From: J095 sp964517605
GTDB lineage: Bacteria; Chloroflexota; Anaerolineae; 4572-78; J111
NCBI GenBank assembly: GCA_964517605.1
Contig: CAZFCE010000019.1
Span: 1-64,000, forward strand
Direction of reading: 5' to 3'
DNA length: 64,000 bases
Shown here: positions 52,880-63,711 of the stretch, in pieces
Numbering within the stretch: the stretch's first letter is position 1
How the letters are laid out: each line of letters starts with the position of its first letter
Made by a program: the position numbers and the translations under genes
Notes under the pieces: generated by a model
The model's database searches: none
Seen by the model: the letters and a program-made list of their open reading frames with translations, nothing else
What the model was told of the DNA's origin: nothing

Positions 52880-53120
52880 GCGCAAAACCTCAACGCGAAT
52901 GGCCCGAATTGGCCGAATACCGCGAATAATTTTATAAATTCGTTCCATTCGGTTTATTCGTGAAATTCGTGTTGAATTTGAGGGCGCAAGACGCGGGTGG
53001 GCGCAAAACCTCAACGCGAATGGCCCGAATGGGGCGAATACCGCGAATAATTTTATAAATTCGTTCCATTCGGTTTATTCGTGAAATTCGTGTTGAATTT
53101 GAGGGCGCAAGACGCGGACG
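52880..53120. repeat. Two 121-bp direct repeats
   Basis: GCGCAAAACCTCAACGCGAA starts at 52880 and again at 53001. Both copies continue through CGCGAATAATTTTATAAATT, CATTCGGTTTATTCGTGAAA and TTGAGGGCGCAAGACGCGG, differing at only a few bases. A degenerate, interrupted third copy lies at 52413-52600. Confidence 0.85.
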
Positions 53121-53219
53121 GGCGCAAGGCCCGCCCCGACCGTCGCCTTTCGGCGCTCGTCATTCGTGGTTTGTCATTGATGCAGAGGGTCAGAGGTCAG
53201 AGGCTTCAGCGGCCGGAGG

Positions 53220-55370
<2,151 letters not shown>

Positions 55371-55476
55371 AACGGCCTCCAAAAAGATGAATCTGCAAAC
55401 AAACAGTGTGCTACGTCAATGATGCGGAAAACGGGCGGTTTTGTCAACCCGGTTAAAAAATGAGAAAAAAGTAAGT

Positions 55477-55505
55477 TTGACTTAAGATTGTAAAATAGCG
55501 ATAAT
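55477..55505 (+). promoter_or_regulatory. Sigma-70-type promoter
   Basis: TTGACT (55477-55482) and GATAAT (55500-55505) are 17 bases apart. No gene starts for nearly 180 bases, but a structured stretch ending in a terminator follows at once. Confidence 0.6.
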
Positions 55506-55511
55506 ATAAGT

Positions 55512-55626
55512 AAGTAAGTTAACCGGCTCTTTCACAACCTCAATTTGATGATTTCAGGAATCACTGTTGTGGCGTACCCCAACCCCATACTGGTTTGTTA
55601 ATTAGTTTGGGGTTTTTGTTTTTTAG
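55512..55626 (+). ncRNA. Candidate small RNA or leader with terminator
   Basis: It starts just after the promoter at 55477-55505. A CACAAC/GTTGTG stem (55533-55538 with 55566-55571) is followed by ACCCCAA (55576-55582) pairing with TTGGGGT (55607-55613) and a T-rich run to 55624. AACCCCA (55581-55587) can instead pair with TGGGGTT (55608-55614). It could be a free sRNA of about 115 nt or an attenuator for the gene at 55684. No known family recognised. Confidence 0.4.
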
Positions 55627-55683
55627 CATTCTGCGGAAGGCACACCTGTATAATTTTTAGCAAAATAATTAAGGAGAGAATCA

Positions 55684-56016
55684 ATGAAGAAGATTGCTGC
55701 GGTTATTTTTGCTGTTGCTTTGGCGGTGGTGTTGTTCCAGACCGTGGTGGTGGCCGATACCCACGCCGCGCCACCCGCCGACGGGCCAACCTGGCACAAC
55801 GGTTACGACCGGGCCTACCCGCCCAACTGGGGGTATCCGGCGCGGGCCTATCCGCCTAACTGGGGCAACTACCGCCCCTACTACGGTGATGGTTATTATT
55901 ACCACAACCACGCCAACTATTATCAATATTACCGTTACCCCTACTACTCCCGGCCCAACTGTGTAAACTACCGTTACTGTTGTTCGGGGTATACCTACAA
56001 TTATTATTACTGGTAA
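55684..56016 (+). CDS. Tyr/Asn/Pro-rich secreted small protein
   Basis: A 110-aa protein with a clear Sec signal peptide: KK, then a hydrophobic core AVIFAVALAVVLFQTVVV and a likely cleavage near THA-AP (about residue 29). The mature part is rich in Tyr, Asn, Pro and Trp, with a repeated AYPPNWG motif (twice) and runs such as GDGYYYHNHANYYQYY; three Cys lie near the end (NCVNYRYCC). A strong AAGGAGAG ribosome site and a TATAAT at 55649-55654 support expression. Similar low-complexity exported proteins are found in cell envelopes or as matrix components; no family is recognised and the role is unknown. Confidence 0.75.
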   Translation: MKKIAAVIFAVALAVVLFQTVVVADTHAAPPADGPTWHNGYDRAYPPNWGYPARAYPPNWGNYRPYYGDGYYYHNHANYYQYYRYPYYSRPNCVNYRYCCSGYTYNYYYW

Positions 56017-56042
56017 AATTCAACCGGCCCTTCCGCACCCAA

Positions 56043-56073
56043 AAAGAAACGAGGCGAAAAGCCTCGTTTCTTT
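56043..56073. terminator. Bidirectional terminator
   Basis: AAAGAAACGAGGC (56043-56055) and GCCTCGTTTCTTT (56061-56073) form a perfect 13-bp stem around GAAAA. It lies between the convergent genes 55684-56016 (+) and 56085-57083 (-), with TTTTT following on the minus strand. Confidence 0.85.
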
Positions 56074-56084
56074 GCATTAATGCG

Positions 56085-57083
56085 TTATTCGTCGTCGTCC
56101 TGCTGGCGCTTAATCCGGTCAAGGGCCGCTTTCAGGCCGGAGGCCGTGGCCTTGCGTTTGGCCGGCTTTTCCGCCGAGTCCGGCTTTGTTTTCTCGGCTT
56201 TAAATTTTTGGCCGTCGGGCATGGTGGCGTCTTCCAGGCTTTTCACCAGCTTGAGTTGCTCGCCGGTAACATTGGCCCCATCCAGGTTGGCGTTCTTTAA
56301 AATCGCGTGGCTCAAATCGGCCTCGCGCAGGTCGGTGCCCTGCATTTCGGCGGCGGACAAAATGGCGTTGGTCAATTTGGCCCGCACCAGGTTCGTCTCA
56401 CGCAGATTGGCCTTGCTCAGGTTGGCCTCGCCAAAATCAACCGCGCGTAAATCAAAACCGCTCAGGTTGAGGCCGCTCAGCGTGGCCCCGTGAAAATTGA
56501 TCAGGCTGAGTTTGGCCCCCTGCATGTTGGCCCCGGTGAGGTTGCTCAACGACAGGTTGCTCTGGTTAAGGCTGGCCGCCGCCAGGTTGGCCCCGGCCAG
56601 GTTAACCCCCACCAGCACCGTTGCCCGCAAATTGGCCCAGTGCAGGTTGGCGCTGGCCAGGTTGGATTCGGTTAAGTTGGCTTCAATCAGCACCGCTTCG
56701 GCCAGAATGGCGTTTTCAAAATTGCACCAGCGCAGGCTGGCCCCGCGCAGGTTGGCTTTGGTCAGGTTGGCCCCCGCCAGGCTCACCGAATCCAGGTTTT
56801 GGTTTTTAAGATCAACGCCGCTTAAATTAGCCGCATCGAGTTTGGCGCTGTGCCAGCGAATGCCGGTTAGTTTGGCCCCGGTCAGGTCGGCCCCGGTCAG
56901 GTTAGCGCGGATAAAATTGGTGCGGCGCAAATCGGCCCCTTTAAAGCTGGCTCCCTCAAAATTAGCGCCGCGCAAATCGGCCTCGCTCAAATCAAGGCCG
57001 GCCAGGTTGGCATTAGAAAGGTTCGGCGCTTCGCCCAACCGTCGCGCATTTTGAATAATCTCGACAACGTCGCTCCGTATCAT
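56085..57083 (-). CDS. Pentapeptide-repeat protein
   Basis: A 332-aa protein. Residues about 20-265 are a nearly continuous A(D/N)Lxx array (NLSNANLAGLDLSEADLRGAN and on), close to fifty pentapeptides, which fold as a right-handed quadrilateral beta-helix. A Lys/Ala-rich tail ends in RQQDDDE. Such proteins act in interaction or, in a few cases, as gyrase-protecting DNA mimics; nothing here points to one. It is convergent with the Tyr-rich gene across a shared terminator. The array is regular without internal breaks. Confidence 0.92.
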   Translation of the reverse strand: MIRSDVVEIIQNARRLGEAPNLSNANLAGLDLSEADLRGANFEGASFKGADLRRTNFIRANLTGADLTGAKLTGIRWHSAKLDAANLSGVDLKNQNLDSVSLAGANLTKANLRGASLRWCNFENAILAEAVLIEANLTESNLASANLHWANLRATVLVGVNLAGANLAAASLNQSNLSLSNLTGANMQGAKLSLINFHGATLSGLNLSGFDLRAVDFGEANLSKANLRETNLVRAKLTNAILSAAEMQGTDLREADLSHAILKNANLDGANVTGEQLKLVKSLEDATMPDGQKFKAEKTKPDSAEKPAKRKATASGLKAALDRIKRQQDDDE

Positions 57084-57207
57084 GGTTTCTGTCTGGCCTA
57101 TACTTTCATATTGTAATGATTATGTCCACCCCCATTATGCCACAAGAAAAAGGTGTAGACAAGATGGCGGGCGGATTGGGGAACCGGCCAACATTGCGCC
57201 CAAACGC

Positions 57208-58431
57208 CTATTTTAGCCAGTTGAGCAGCCGCTCGTTCATACCGCGATAGGCCAGCGGCAACTGCGCCTGTACCGCCGGCGGCAGCAGCGGGCGCGGGTT
57301 GCTACCATCGGCCGCCATTACCCAAATGGCCCACGGGCCGGCGCGGTCGGTGACAAAGGCCAGGTAGCGGCCATCCGGCGACCAGGCCGGCGCGGCGCTG
57401 TTGTACTGCGGGTTGGCCAACAACGGCGGTTGGGTGAGCCGGCTGCGCTCGCCCGAAGCCAGGTTGAGGGTGTAAATTTCCCAGTGATCGTGTTGTTTGT
57501 AGGTAATGGCCAGCATTTGCCCGTTGGGGGCAAACACCGGCTCTTTATCGCGCAGATCGGCGGTAACGGGCCACTGCCGGTTGGTGGTAACATCAAACTG
57601 CATCAGCCCTTTATCACCGCTGTAAATTACCCGCCACGGCTGCTGCGGGTCCCAACTGGGATTGTAGGCGTACCGATCCGAGGGCAAATCCTCAAAATGG
57701 CCGCCGGTTACGTCTACCTGGCGCAAAAACCAGTGCAAATCCTCGTGGCGAACAAAACAAACGCGCAGCTTGCCGGCGCGAACATCCGTAGAAATGATGG
57801 TGACGTTATCGGGCAGGCGCAGGCCGTCATCAGCATCAAAGGAGCGGCAGGTGGGCTGTGGGTTGCGGAGGCCGCCGTGCTGAAACGAAATGATAATTTT
57901 TTGGCCATCGGGCGACCACGTGGGCGATTTGGGCTGGCGAATATCATCCGCCACCACCCGCTCGCTGCCGTTGGCTAGGTTAAGCACAAACAGCGCCCCC
58001 AATTCGGCCCCGTCCCAACGAGTAAAGGCCACCTCCCGGCCATCGGGCGACACCGCCGGGTCAATCACGCCGCCGGCCAAATAGCGCAGGTTGGAGCCAT
58101 CGGCGTTAACGGCGTACAACTGCCCGCCGGAGCCGGTGAGCGCCAGCAGTTGGCCGGTTGGCGCGGCAGCAGCGGGCGTAGCCGTTGGCCGGACAGCGGC
58201 GACCATCGGTTTAACCGGCGAAGCGGCGGGCGGGGGCACCACGGCAGCGGCGATGGCGTTCCACGGGGTAGGCGTGGGCGTGGGGCTGGGCGGCGGGATG
58301 AGCGTGGCCGTGGGCGAAGCCGGCGCAGGCCGGGCCGGGGTGTCGGCGGGCGGCGGCGTAACCGTAACCGCGCCGGCGCAGCCGGTCAATCCCCATAAAA
58401 TTAAGCCACAAAGCAAAATGATTTGAGCCAT
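57208..58431 (-). CDS. Lipoprotein with TolB/PD40-type beta-propeller
   Basis: A 407-aa protein. The lipobox LTGC puts the lipidated Cys at residue 18. A Pro/Ala/Thr-rich linker follows (about 25-90), as in many surface-anchored proteins. From about 95 to the end there are WD40-like PD40 blades, each with a SPDGxxxAF strand: SPDGREVAFTRWDG, SPDGQKIIISF, APNGQMLAITY, SPDGRYLAFVTDRAG, plus ADGSNLR and ADGSNPR turns. It is probably a sensor or scaffold outside the membrane. It is 85 bases downstream of the GAF gene 58517-60415, separated by a repeat with terminator-like symmetry. Confidence 0.88.
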   Translation of the reverse strand: MAQIILLCGLILWGLTGCAGAVTVTPPPADTPARPAPASPTATLIPPPSPTPTPTPWNAIAAAVVPPPAASPVKPMVAAVRPTATPAAAAPTGQLLALTGSGGQLYAVNADGSNLRYLAGGVIDPAVSPDGREVAFTRWDGAELGALFVLNLANGSERVVADDIRQPKSPTWSPDGQKIIISFQHGGLRNPQPTCRSFDADDGLRLPDNVTIISTDVRAGKLRVCFVRHEDLHWFLRQVDVTGGHFEDLPSDRYAYNPSWDPQQPWRVIYSGDKGLMQFDVTTNRQWPVTADLRDKEPVFAPNGQMLAITYKQHDHWEIYTLNLASGERSRLTQPPLLANPQYNSAAPAWSPDGRYLAFVTDRAGPWAIWVMAADGSNPRPLLPPAVQAQLPLAYRGMNERLLNWLK

Positions 58432-58435
58432 TCAG

Positions 58436-58520
58436 ATAGCCGCTAGCCGTTAGCAGGTAGCAAATGGCAGATAGCAGGTAGTTCTTGGCTAACCGCTAAC
58501 CGCTACCTGCAAACGGCTAT
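58436..58520. repeat. Inverted GCTAGCCGTTAGC/GGTAGC simple repeat
   Basis: ATAGCCGCTAGCCGTTAGCA (from 58436, continuing GGTAGC) and GCTACCTGCAAACGGCTAT (58502-58520) are imperfect reverse complements, with further AGATAGCAGGTAG and CTAACCGCTAACCG copies between. The right arm contains the stop codon of the GAF gene. Confidence 0.7.
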
Positions 58521-60415
58521 TCCGGGTTGTTTCTTTCCCGTTCCAGAATAAAGGCCGGCACCAGCCCGGCAGCCACCGCCTCGGCAAAACTCAGGGGATG
58601 GCTGGGCGGCGGCGCGGGCGGCGATTTTGGTTTTGACGGCGACGGCGCGGCGGTTTTGGCCGGCGATTTTTTGGGCGCGGCGGTAAATAACGGCGGAACA
58701 ACCGGCATATCCGTAAGCTCCGGCTTTAGTTCGGCGTCGGGGTCCGGGGCCACCGGCAAAATTTCGGATTGGGTGTTGGCTTTTACCGCCAGGTAGTGCA
58801 ACTCGCGCAGCAAATCTTTAATGGCCCCCAGCCGGCGCTGCTGCTCCGACGAGGCGGCGGTGCGCAACAACTGGTTTACAATATAACGGGCGGTGCGCAC
58901 CCGATCCGTGATTTCAGAATTGATAAAGCCTTCCAGGTTGATGGTGCGGTTTAGCAGGATGCTGTTGATGGTTTGCAACACTTCGTTGCCGGTGCGGGCG
59001 CTGATTTCCTTATCGCGCAGCCGGGAGTACAGCCGGGCATTGTGAATGGCCAGCGACACCTGGCTGCCAATGGAGGTGAGCAGGCGCATTTCGCGGGGAC
59101 TCCAAATGTGGGCGGCGGCAGCGCCGGTAGTTTTGTAGCCAATTGCCAGTACGCCCGTAACCGGGTGCGAAAAATCATTGGGCGAATCGTTGAACAGTTT
59201 TACCAGCGGCACCACGGCAATGGCCAGCAACCCTTCCTGCTCCACCCAAAGTTTATGCTCCTGGCTGCCTTCGGTTAAGCGGTCAATAAACAACGGGCTG
59301 TTTTTGGCCAACACCTGCCCTTCGGCGGCTTCGCCAACTTTAAGGGATTGCATACCGCGCCGGTACACATCGGACAAACCAACGCTGGCTTGCATACGCA
59401 AAAGTTTGGTGCTATCCAGCAAATACAACCAGGCGGCATCGCAGTTGAGGGTTTTGTGGGTTTGCTCAACCGCCGCCTGAAGCACCTCTTTTAGTTCCAG
59501 AGTTTGGTGCAGCGAAGCGGCAATGGCGTTGAGCGTTTGCAGATCAGAATTTTGCTGCTGCACTTCATCTTCGGCTTCCATCATGGCCGCCAAAAGCTGC
59601 TCCAGATCGTTTTCGGTGGGTTGCGGCACCGTTGGCGCGACCAGCGGCAACGCCAGCGGCATTTTTATATCCAGCCCCAACTCTTCGGGGAAGGTTTCGG
59701 ATAACTCCTCCGGCTCGTCGGCATGTTCCAGCAAAATTTCTGCCGTTTGCCACAACCCTTCGCGCAGCCGGAGCGCATCCAAAACCACGGCAGTTTCCTG
59801 GCTCAAGGCCATCAAAAAACAGAGTTCAGACGGTTTAAAAATACGGTCGCCCTGCAACCCCACCAGCACCGCGCCCATCACCTGCTCGCCCACTTGCAGC
59901 GGAAAGCTGACCAGGCTGGTTAGCCCGCTGGCGGTTAAAAGCTGGCGCTCCCGCTCGTCGTCGGCGGTTTTGTATTCCAACAGCGCGCCATCGCCGGTGA
60001 CCAGGCAGGGCATGAGCGCGGTGGCGCTCTGCGAAAAATCCTGCCCGGTGACAATGTTAATCAATTGCGGTGATAGCCCTTTGTGCACTTTCAACGCCAG
60101 CGATTTGTTTTCTGACACCAGCACAATCGCGCCAATGGTGGTATTGGTTGTTTCCAGGGCTTGCACCAGCGCCAATTTAAGCGCCGTGGCCGAACTGCCC
60201 ACGTTGCTGGCCTGGTACACAAACGTGGTTAAGGCAATAATGTACCGGTTGCGCTGCTCAATTTCAATATTGGCCAGCCGCAAAAATGATTGATACCGCT
60301 CCAGCCGTTTTTTGGCTTTGTGCAGCTCGGCGCGAGTGGTATCCAGGCTCATGGGCCAATCGTCAATTACCAGCGGCGATTCCGGCGGCGGGGTAGAATC
60401 TGGATTTAGGGCCAT
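58517..60415 (-). CDS. Two-GAF-domain signalling protein
   Basis: A 632-aa cytoplasmic protein. A short coiled segment (about 25-60) precedes GAF-1 (about 70-220), then a linker coil (QLLAAMMEAEDEVQQQNSDLQ, near 270), GAF-2 (about 290-455), a helical region and a Pro/Ala/Lys-rich tail. There is no kinase, cyclase or EAL domain, so it is a sensor or scaffold without its own output. The linker and GAF-2 match the 475-aa protein at 61215, so the two are paralogues. It starts 4 bases after the receiver gene, with GGAG before the ATG. Last gene of the chemosensory-type operon. Confidence 0.87.
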   Translation of the reverse strand: MALNPDSTPPPESPLVIDDWPMSLDTTRAELHKAKKRLERYQSFLRLANIEIEQRNRYIIALTTFVYQASNVGSSATALKLALVQALETTNTTIGAIVLVSENKSLALKVHKGLSPQLINIVTGQDFSQSATALMPCLVTGDGALLEYKTADDERERQLLTASGLTSLVSFPLQVGEQVMGAVLVGLQGDRIFKPSELCFLMALSQETAVVLDALRLREGLWQTAEILLEHADEPEELSETFPEELGLDIKMPLALPLVAPTVPQPTENDLEQLLAAMMEAEDEVQQQNSDLQTLNAIAASLHQTLELKEVLQAAVEQTHKTLNCDAAWLYLLDSTKLLRMQASVGLSDVYRRGMQSLKVGEAAEGQVLAKNSPLFIDRLTEGSQEHKLWVEQEGLLAIAVVPLVKLFNDSPNDFSHPVTGVLAIGYKTTGAAAAHIWSPREMRLLTSIGSQVSLAIHNARLYSRLRDKEISARTGNEVLQTINSILLNRTINLEGFINSEITDRVRTARYIVNQLLRTAASSEQQRRLGAIKDLLRELHYLAVKANTQSEILPVAPDPDAELKPELTDMPVVPPLFTAAPKKSPAKTAAPSPSKPKSPPAPPPSHPLSFAEAVAAGLVPAFILERERNNPE

Positions 60416-60419
60416 GGGG

Positions 60420-60803
60420 TCAACTCCCGGCAGTCATTTGTTTTACGGTTTCAATCAGCACCAACTCGGCAAAGGCATCCTTGGGGATGTAATCCACCGC
60501 GCCCAGTTCCAGGCCGTTGAGAGCGTGTTCGGCCTGGTCCAGCGTGGTGAGCATCACCACCGGGATGCCCGCCAGCTTAGGGTTGGCTTTAAGCCGGCGG
60601 CAAACTTCAAACCCGGTAATATCGGGCAGTTCAATATCCAGCACAATCAAATCCAGCGCGTTTTGGCTGGCCAGGTTTAAACCGGCCTGGCCGTTATCGG
60701 CCCAAAAAACCCGGCAGTTGTTGTTTTCCAGCGTCAGTTTGATTTTTTCGGCCTGAAACGGGCTGTCTTCTACAATTAGTACCGATGCTTGAGGCTGGCT
60801 CAT
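60420..60803 (-). CDS. Single-domain response regulator (CheY-like)
   Basis: A 127-aa stand-alone receiver: acidic pocket E12-D13 (LIVEDSPFQ), phospho-acceptor D56 (LIVLDIELPD), a TT pair in VVMLTTLD, and a conserved Lys in YIPKDAF. There is no output domain, so it should act by protein contact, probably as a phosphate acceptor of the hybrid CheA encoded at the start of this operon. Confidence 0.92.
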   Translation of the reverse strand: MSQPQASVLIVEDSPFQAEKIKLTLENNNCRVFWADNGQAGLNLASQNALDLIVLDIELPDITGFEVCRRLKANPKLAGIPVVMLTTLDQAEHALNGLELGAVDYIPKDAFAELVLIETVKQMTAGS

Positions 60804-60815
60804 GGTGTTATCCTT

Positions 60816-61193
60816 TCAACTCAACCACTTAATCAGGGTAATGTGGGCGTGCTGGTTATCTTGCTCTTCCACAATGCTTTCATCTACCAACTGACAGGCG
60901 CTGGTAAGGCTGTGCCGCAGCGTGGGCCGGCCATCAACGCTGTCGCCGGAATACTGCACCTGGCACATTACATGCAGCCCCGGCTGCCCGTTGTGGTTAG
61001 CAAACACCATTGTGATTTCGCCGGGCAGGTTTGGCCCCCAGCTTAAAACGCGGGCCAACTCCGAGGCGGCCAGCGAAATCCGCGCCTGGTCTGCCGTGCG
61101 AAACCCCACCTGTTTGGCCATGGCCCGGGCTTGCATCCGGGCGTTCACTATATCCAGATCATTGTTTACAAAAATTTTGCACTCAGTATTCAT
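60816..61193 (-). CDS. RsbT-like GHKL protein with degraded ATP site
   Basis: A 125-aa protein with the RsbT/SpoIIAB-type start (DIVNARMQARAMAKQVGF; ISLAASELAR). RsbT kinases phosphorylate STAS-domain antagonists in partner-switching cascades. Here the N-box asparagine expected after SELAR is replaced by Val (V49) and the Gly-rich ATP-lid motifs are not recognisable, so it may bind without phosphorylating. It lies between a GAF protein and a receiver in one transcript. A STAS domain is found in this window in the MBL fusion at 40477-41802, a possible but unproven partner. Confidence 0.72.
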   Translation of the reverse strand: MNTECKIFVNNDLDIVNARMQARAMAKQVGFRTADQARISLAASELARVLSWGPNLPGEITMVFANHNGQPGLHVMCQVQYSGDSVDGRPTLRHSLTSACQLVDESIVEEQDNQHAHITLIKWLS

Positions 61194-61214
61194 TCATGTA
61201 CTCCTTGTTGGCAG

Positions 61215-62636
61215 CTACCGGTAGGTTTGGTCTTGAGGCGGGTTCACCAAAGCCCGTTCCAAAGAGGTAATTAAATTCTCGTTAATGCTATCCGAGGTGA
61301 TGTTATTGCGCCGGGCAAACTGCGAAGCCGCCAGCGCCCGCCAGATTTGTTCCCCGGCCTCGCGCAAAGAATCAACTTCCTGCTCCAGTTCTTTGGCCCG
61401 GCGGGCAAGTTGCACGTTAGACTGCTGTAACTCCTGGTAGCGATCTTCCATAACCGAAGCTTCTTCTTGCACCACCGCCACCATTTTAGAGCTGGCAATG
61501 GCCAGTTCAACCCGCTGCCCAATGGATACCAGCATGCGGTGGTCGCGGGCCGACCATTCGCGGTTGGCGCGGTTGCCCACGGCCAACACGCCAAACGGCT
61601 CGCCGTTAGCAAACAACGGCGTGGCGGCCACAGACACCAACCCCTCTTCTTGCACAAAACGCCGCATTTGCCCGCTGTGAAACAACACCGCATCCCTAAA
61701 AATGGCTTCGCGGCGGGTAAATGCCATGCCCTCGGCCCCATTGCCGGGCGATAAATATTGCATGTTGCGAATGTAATTTTCCGATAACCCGTGGCAGCCC
61801 TGCATGACCAAATGGCCATCCTGCCACAAATAACACCAGGCCGCCTCGGATTGCATCGCCGATAACGTTTGCTTGATGGCCGTATCCAAAACAACGTTCA
61901 GGGGCATGGTGCCAATCATTTTGGTAGAAAGATTGTTAAGCAGCCCCAAATCCACATTTTGGTTGGCCACTTCTTCCTCGGCGGTCATTACGGCGGCCAA
62001 CAACTGCTCCAAATCGTGCTCGTATTCGGCCATAGCCGCCGCTTCGGGGGGAGCGGCGCTATCACCCTGAACCGGTTTGGCGTTGAGCGAGGCGTTTTGG
62101 GTGCGCAGCCGCAAATCATCCAGAAACAGGGCCACCAGGTGCGCAATGGTGGCTAGCCGCTGTTGCTGCACCGGCGTTAGCGAGTGATATTCCTGGCGGC
62201 TGCTGCCAATCACAATTGCGCCCAGCACCCGCCCGCCAAAGCGCAGCGGCAGGCCAAACAAATAGCGCAGGTGATGCCCGGACAACAACGATTGATCGGG
62301 GTTAATTTGCACCGGCTGCGGCTTCATCCATAGCCGCTGGCCCACCAACAGCAAGTTGCTCAAATCGCCGGTGGTTAACTGCCGGACAATTTCTTTGGAT
62401 AGCCCCCGCTGCACCACCGCCCTGAAGCTGTTGGCGGTATCGCCCGTTACCAGCAACGCGCCCACATCGGTGCCGCTCACGGTGAGCGCGTAGGGCAACA
62501 CCGGCCCCAAAATGCGTTTTTTATTGGTTTCCTGGCCAATGGCGGTAATCAGTTTTTCTATAACCGCCAGATAACTTAAATCCGGCCCCAATTTTTTTGC
62601 GGTTACTCGGTTAGCTTGAGTTGGCATTATTTCCAT
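61215..62636 (-). CDS. Two-GAF-domain signalling protein
   Basis: About 473 aa from ATG 62636, which has GGGGG 5 bases upstream; GTG at 62642 is an alternative. GAF-1 (about 25-180) and GAF-2 (about 245-395) are joined by the linker coil DLEQLLAAVMTAEEEVANQN, shared with the 632-aa paralogue at 58517. A coiled coil follows (about 395-450) and then a short tail. There is no output domain, so it is probably a sensor or scaffold for the CheA/CheB pair encoded just upstream. Confidence 0.85.
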   Translation of the reverse strand: MEIMPTQANRVTAKKLGPDLSYLAVIEKLITAIGQETNKKRILGPVLPYALTVSGTDVGALLVTGDTANSFRAVVQRGLSKEIVRQLTTGDLSNLLLVGQRLWMKPQPVQINPDQSLLSGHHLRYLFGLPLRFGGRVLGAIVIGSSRQEYHSLTPVQQQRLATIAHLVALFLDDLRLRTQNASLNAKPVQGDSAAPPEAAAMAEYEHDLEQLLAAVMTAEEEVANQNVDLGLLNNLSTKMIGTMPLNVVLDTAIKQTLSAMQSEAAWCYLWQDGHLVMQGCHGLSENYIRNMQYLSPGNGAEGMAFTRREAIFRDAVLFHSGQMRRFVQEEGLVSVAATPLFANGEPFGVLAVGNRANREWSARDHRMLVSIGQRVELAIASSKMVAVVQEEASVMEDRYQELQQSNVQLARRAKELEQEVDSLREAGEQIWRALAASQFARRNNITSDSINENLITSLERALVNPPQDQTYR

Positions 62637-62649
62637 TTTCACCCCCGGT

Positions 62650-63699
62650 TTAAACCAAATTCAATAACGCCGGGGCAATTTTGCCCACCGGTAAAACCTG
62701 CTCGGCGGCGCCCAGTTTAATAGCCACCGCCGGCATGCCAAAAACCACACACGTTTGCTCATCCTGAGCGATGGTGTGCGCCCCGGCCTGGCGCAATTGC
62801 AGCAACCCTTCGGCCCCGTCGCTGCCCATGCCGGTTAAAATTACGCCAATCGTCGTAGCGCCAAACACCCGCGCCGCCGATTCAAATAGATAATCCGCCG
62901 AAGGGCGCACGCCGTGGAGTGATGGCTGCCGATTGAGCGCCACCACGCCCAGGCTGTTAATGGTAAGGTGCTGGTCGTCCGGGGCAATTAACACCTGGCC
63001 GGGTTGCGGCTCATCGGTGGGATTAGCCAGCCGCACGGTTAACGGCGTTTGCTGGTTTAACCACTGGGCCAGGCTTTCGCCAAAACCGGGCGTAATGTGC
63101 TGCACAATAATAATCGGGGCGGCAAAATCGGCGGGGAGTTGCCCCAGAATTTGGGCTAACATGCCCGGCCCGCCCGTTGACGCGGCAATCGCCACCAACC
63201 GGATTTTGGTTTGGCCGTTCCGGGCCAGCGCCGGCAATGCGGCAAATGGCCGGGTGCCACCGCTTTTGGCCGCGGGCGCGGCCCAATGACGCACCACTTT
63301 AACTTCGGCCATCAGCTTAAGCTGGTGAATCAGGTAATCGTACACCTCCGGCGGGTCGTACATGGTTGGCTTTTCCAGCACCGACAGCGCCCCGGATTTT
63401 AGGGCGTTAAAGGTCATATCGCGTTCGGATTTATCAAAACTGGCGCTAACCATCACAATCGGGCGCGGGGTTTCGGTCATAATCCGGCGGGTGGTTTCGT
63501 AGCCGTCCATGCCCGGCATGTGCACATCCATAGTGATCACATCCGGTTGCAAGCGATGGGCCAGCCGCACCGCCTCCTCGCCGTTGCGGGCCACGCCGAC
63601 CACCTGCAACCCGGTAGCGCCCTGCAAAATATTTACCAGCAACTCGCGGGCCACCGGCGAATCTTCAACTATCAGCACCCTAACCGGCAGAGTTTTCAT
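62650..63699 (-). CDS. cheB: Protein-glutamate methylesterase/glutaminase CheB
   Basis: A 349-aa protein of standard length. The receiver domain (1-125) has the acidic pair E12-D13 and phospho-acceptor D58 (ITMDVHMPGMDG). The methylesterase domain (about 165-349) has the catalytic triad S174 (AASTGGP), H201 (VQHI) and D294 (GMGSDGAEG). CheB removes methyl groups from chemoreceptor glutamates and is switched on by CheA-dependent phosphorylation. No CheR or receptor is in view; they may lie beyond the right edge. It follows the hybrid CheA gene by 12 bases. Confidence 0.97.
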   Translation of the reverse strand: MKTLPVRVLIVEDSPVARELLVNILQGATGLQVVGVARNGEEAVRLAHRLQPDVITMDVHMPGMDGYETTRRIMTETPRPIVMVSASFDKSERDMTFNALKSGALSVLEKPTMYDPPEVYDYLIHQLKLMAEVKVVRHWAAPAAKSGGTRPFAALPALARNGQTKIRLVAIAASTGGPGMLAQILGQLPADFAAPIIIVQHITPGFGESLAQWLNQQTPLTVRLANPTDEPQPGQVLIAPDDQHLTINSLGVVALNRQPSLHGVRPSADYLFESAARVFGATTIGVILTGMGSDGAEGLLQLRQAGAHTIAQDEQTCVVFGMPAVAIKLGAAEQVLPVGKIAPALLNLV

Positions 63700-63711
63700 A
63701 CCTTAACCCGA

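Larger units (their letters stand above)
52363..53219. repeat. 857-bp gene-free region of direct repeats and palindromes
   Basis: From left to right: a GAATTGCGAATTGTGAATTA simple repeat (52340-52385), a first copy of the CGAATGGCCCGAATGGGGCG element (about 52417), a 15-bp palindrome pair, a 13-bp palindrome, an array of 21-bp units, a GGGCGACC hairpin, and two 121-bp direct repeats. No open frame here has a start, ribosome site or composition that supports a gene. Confidence 0.85.
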
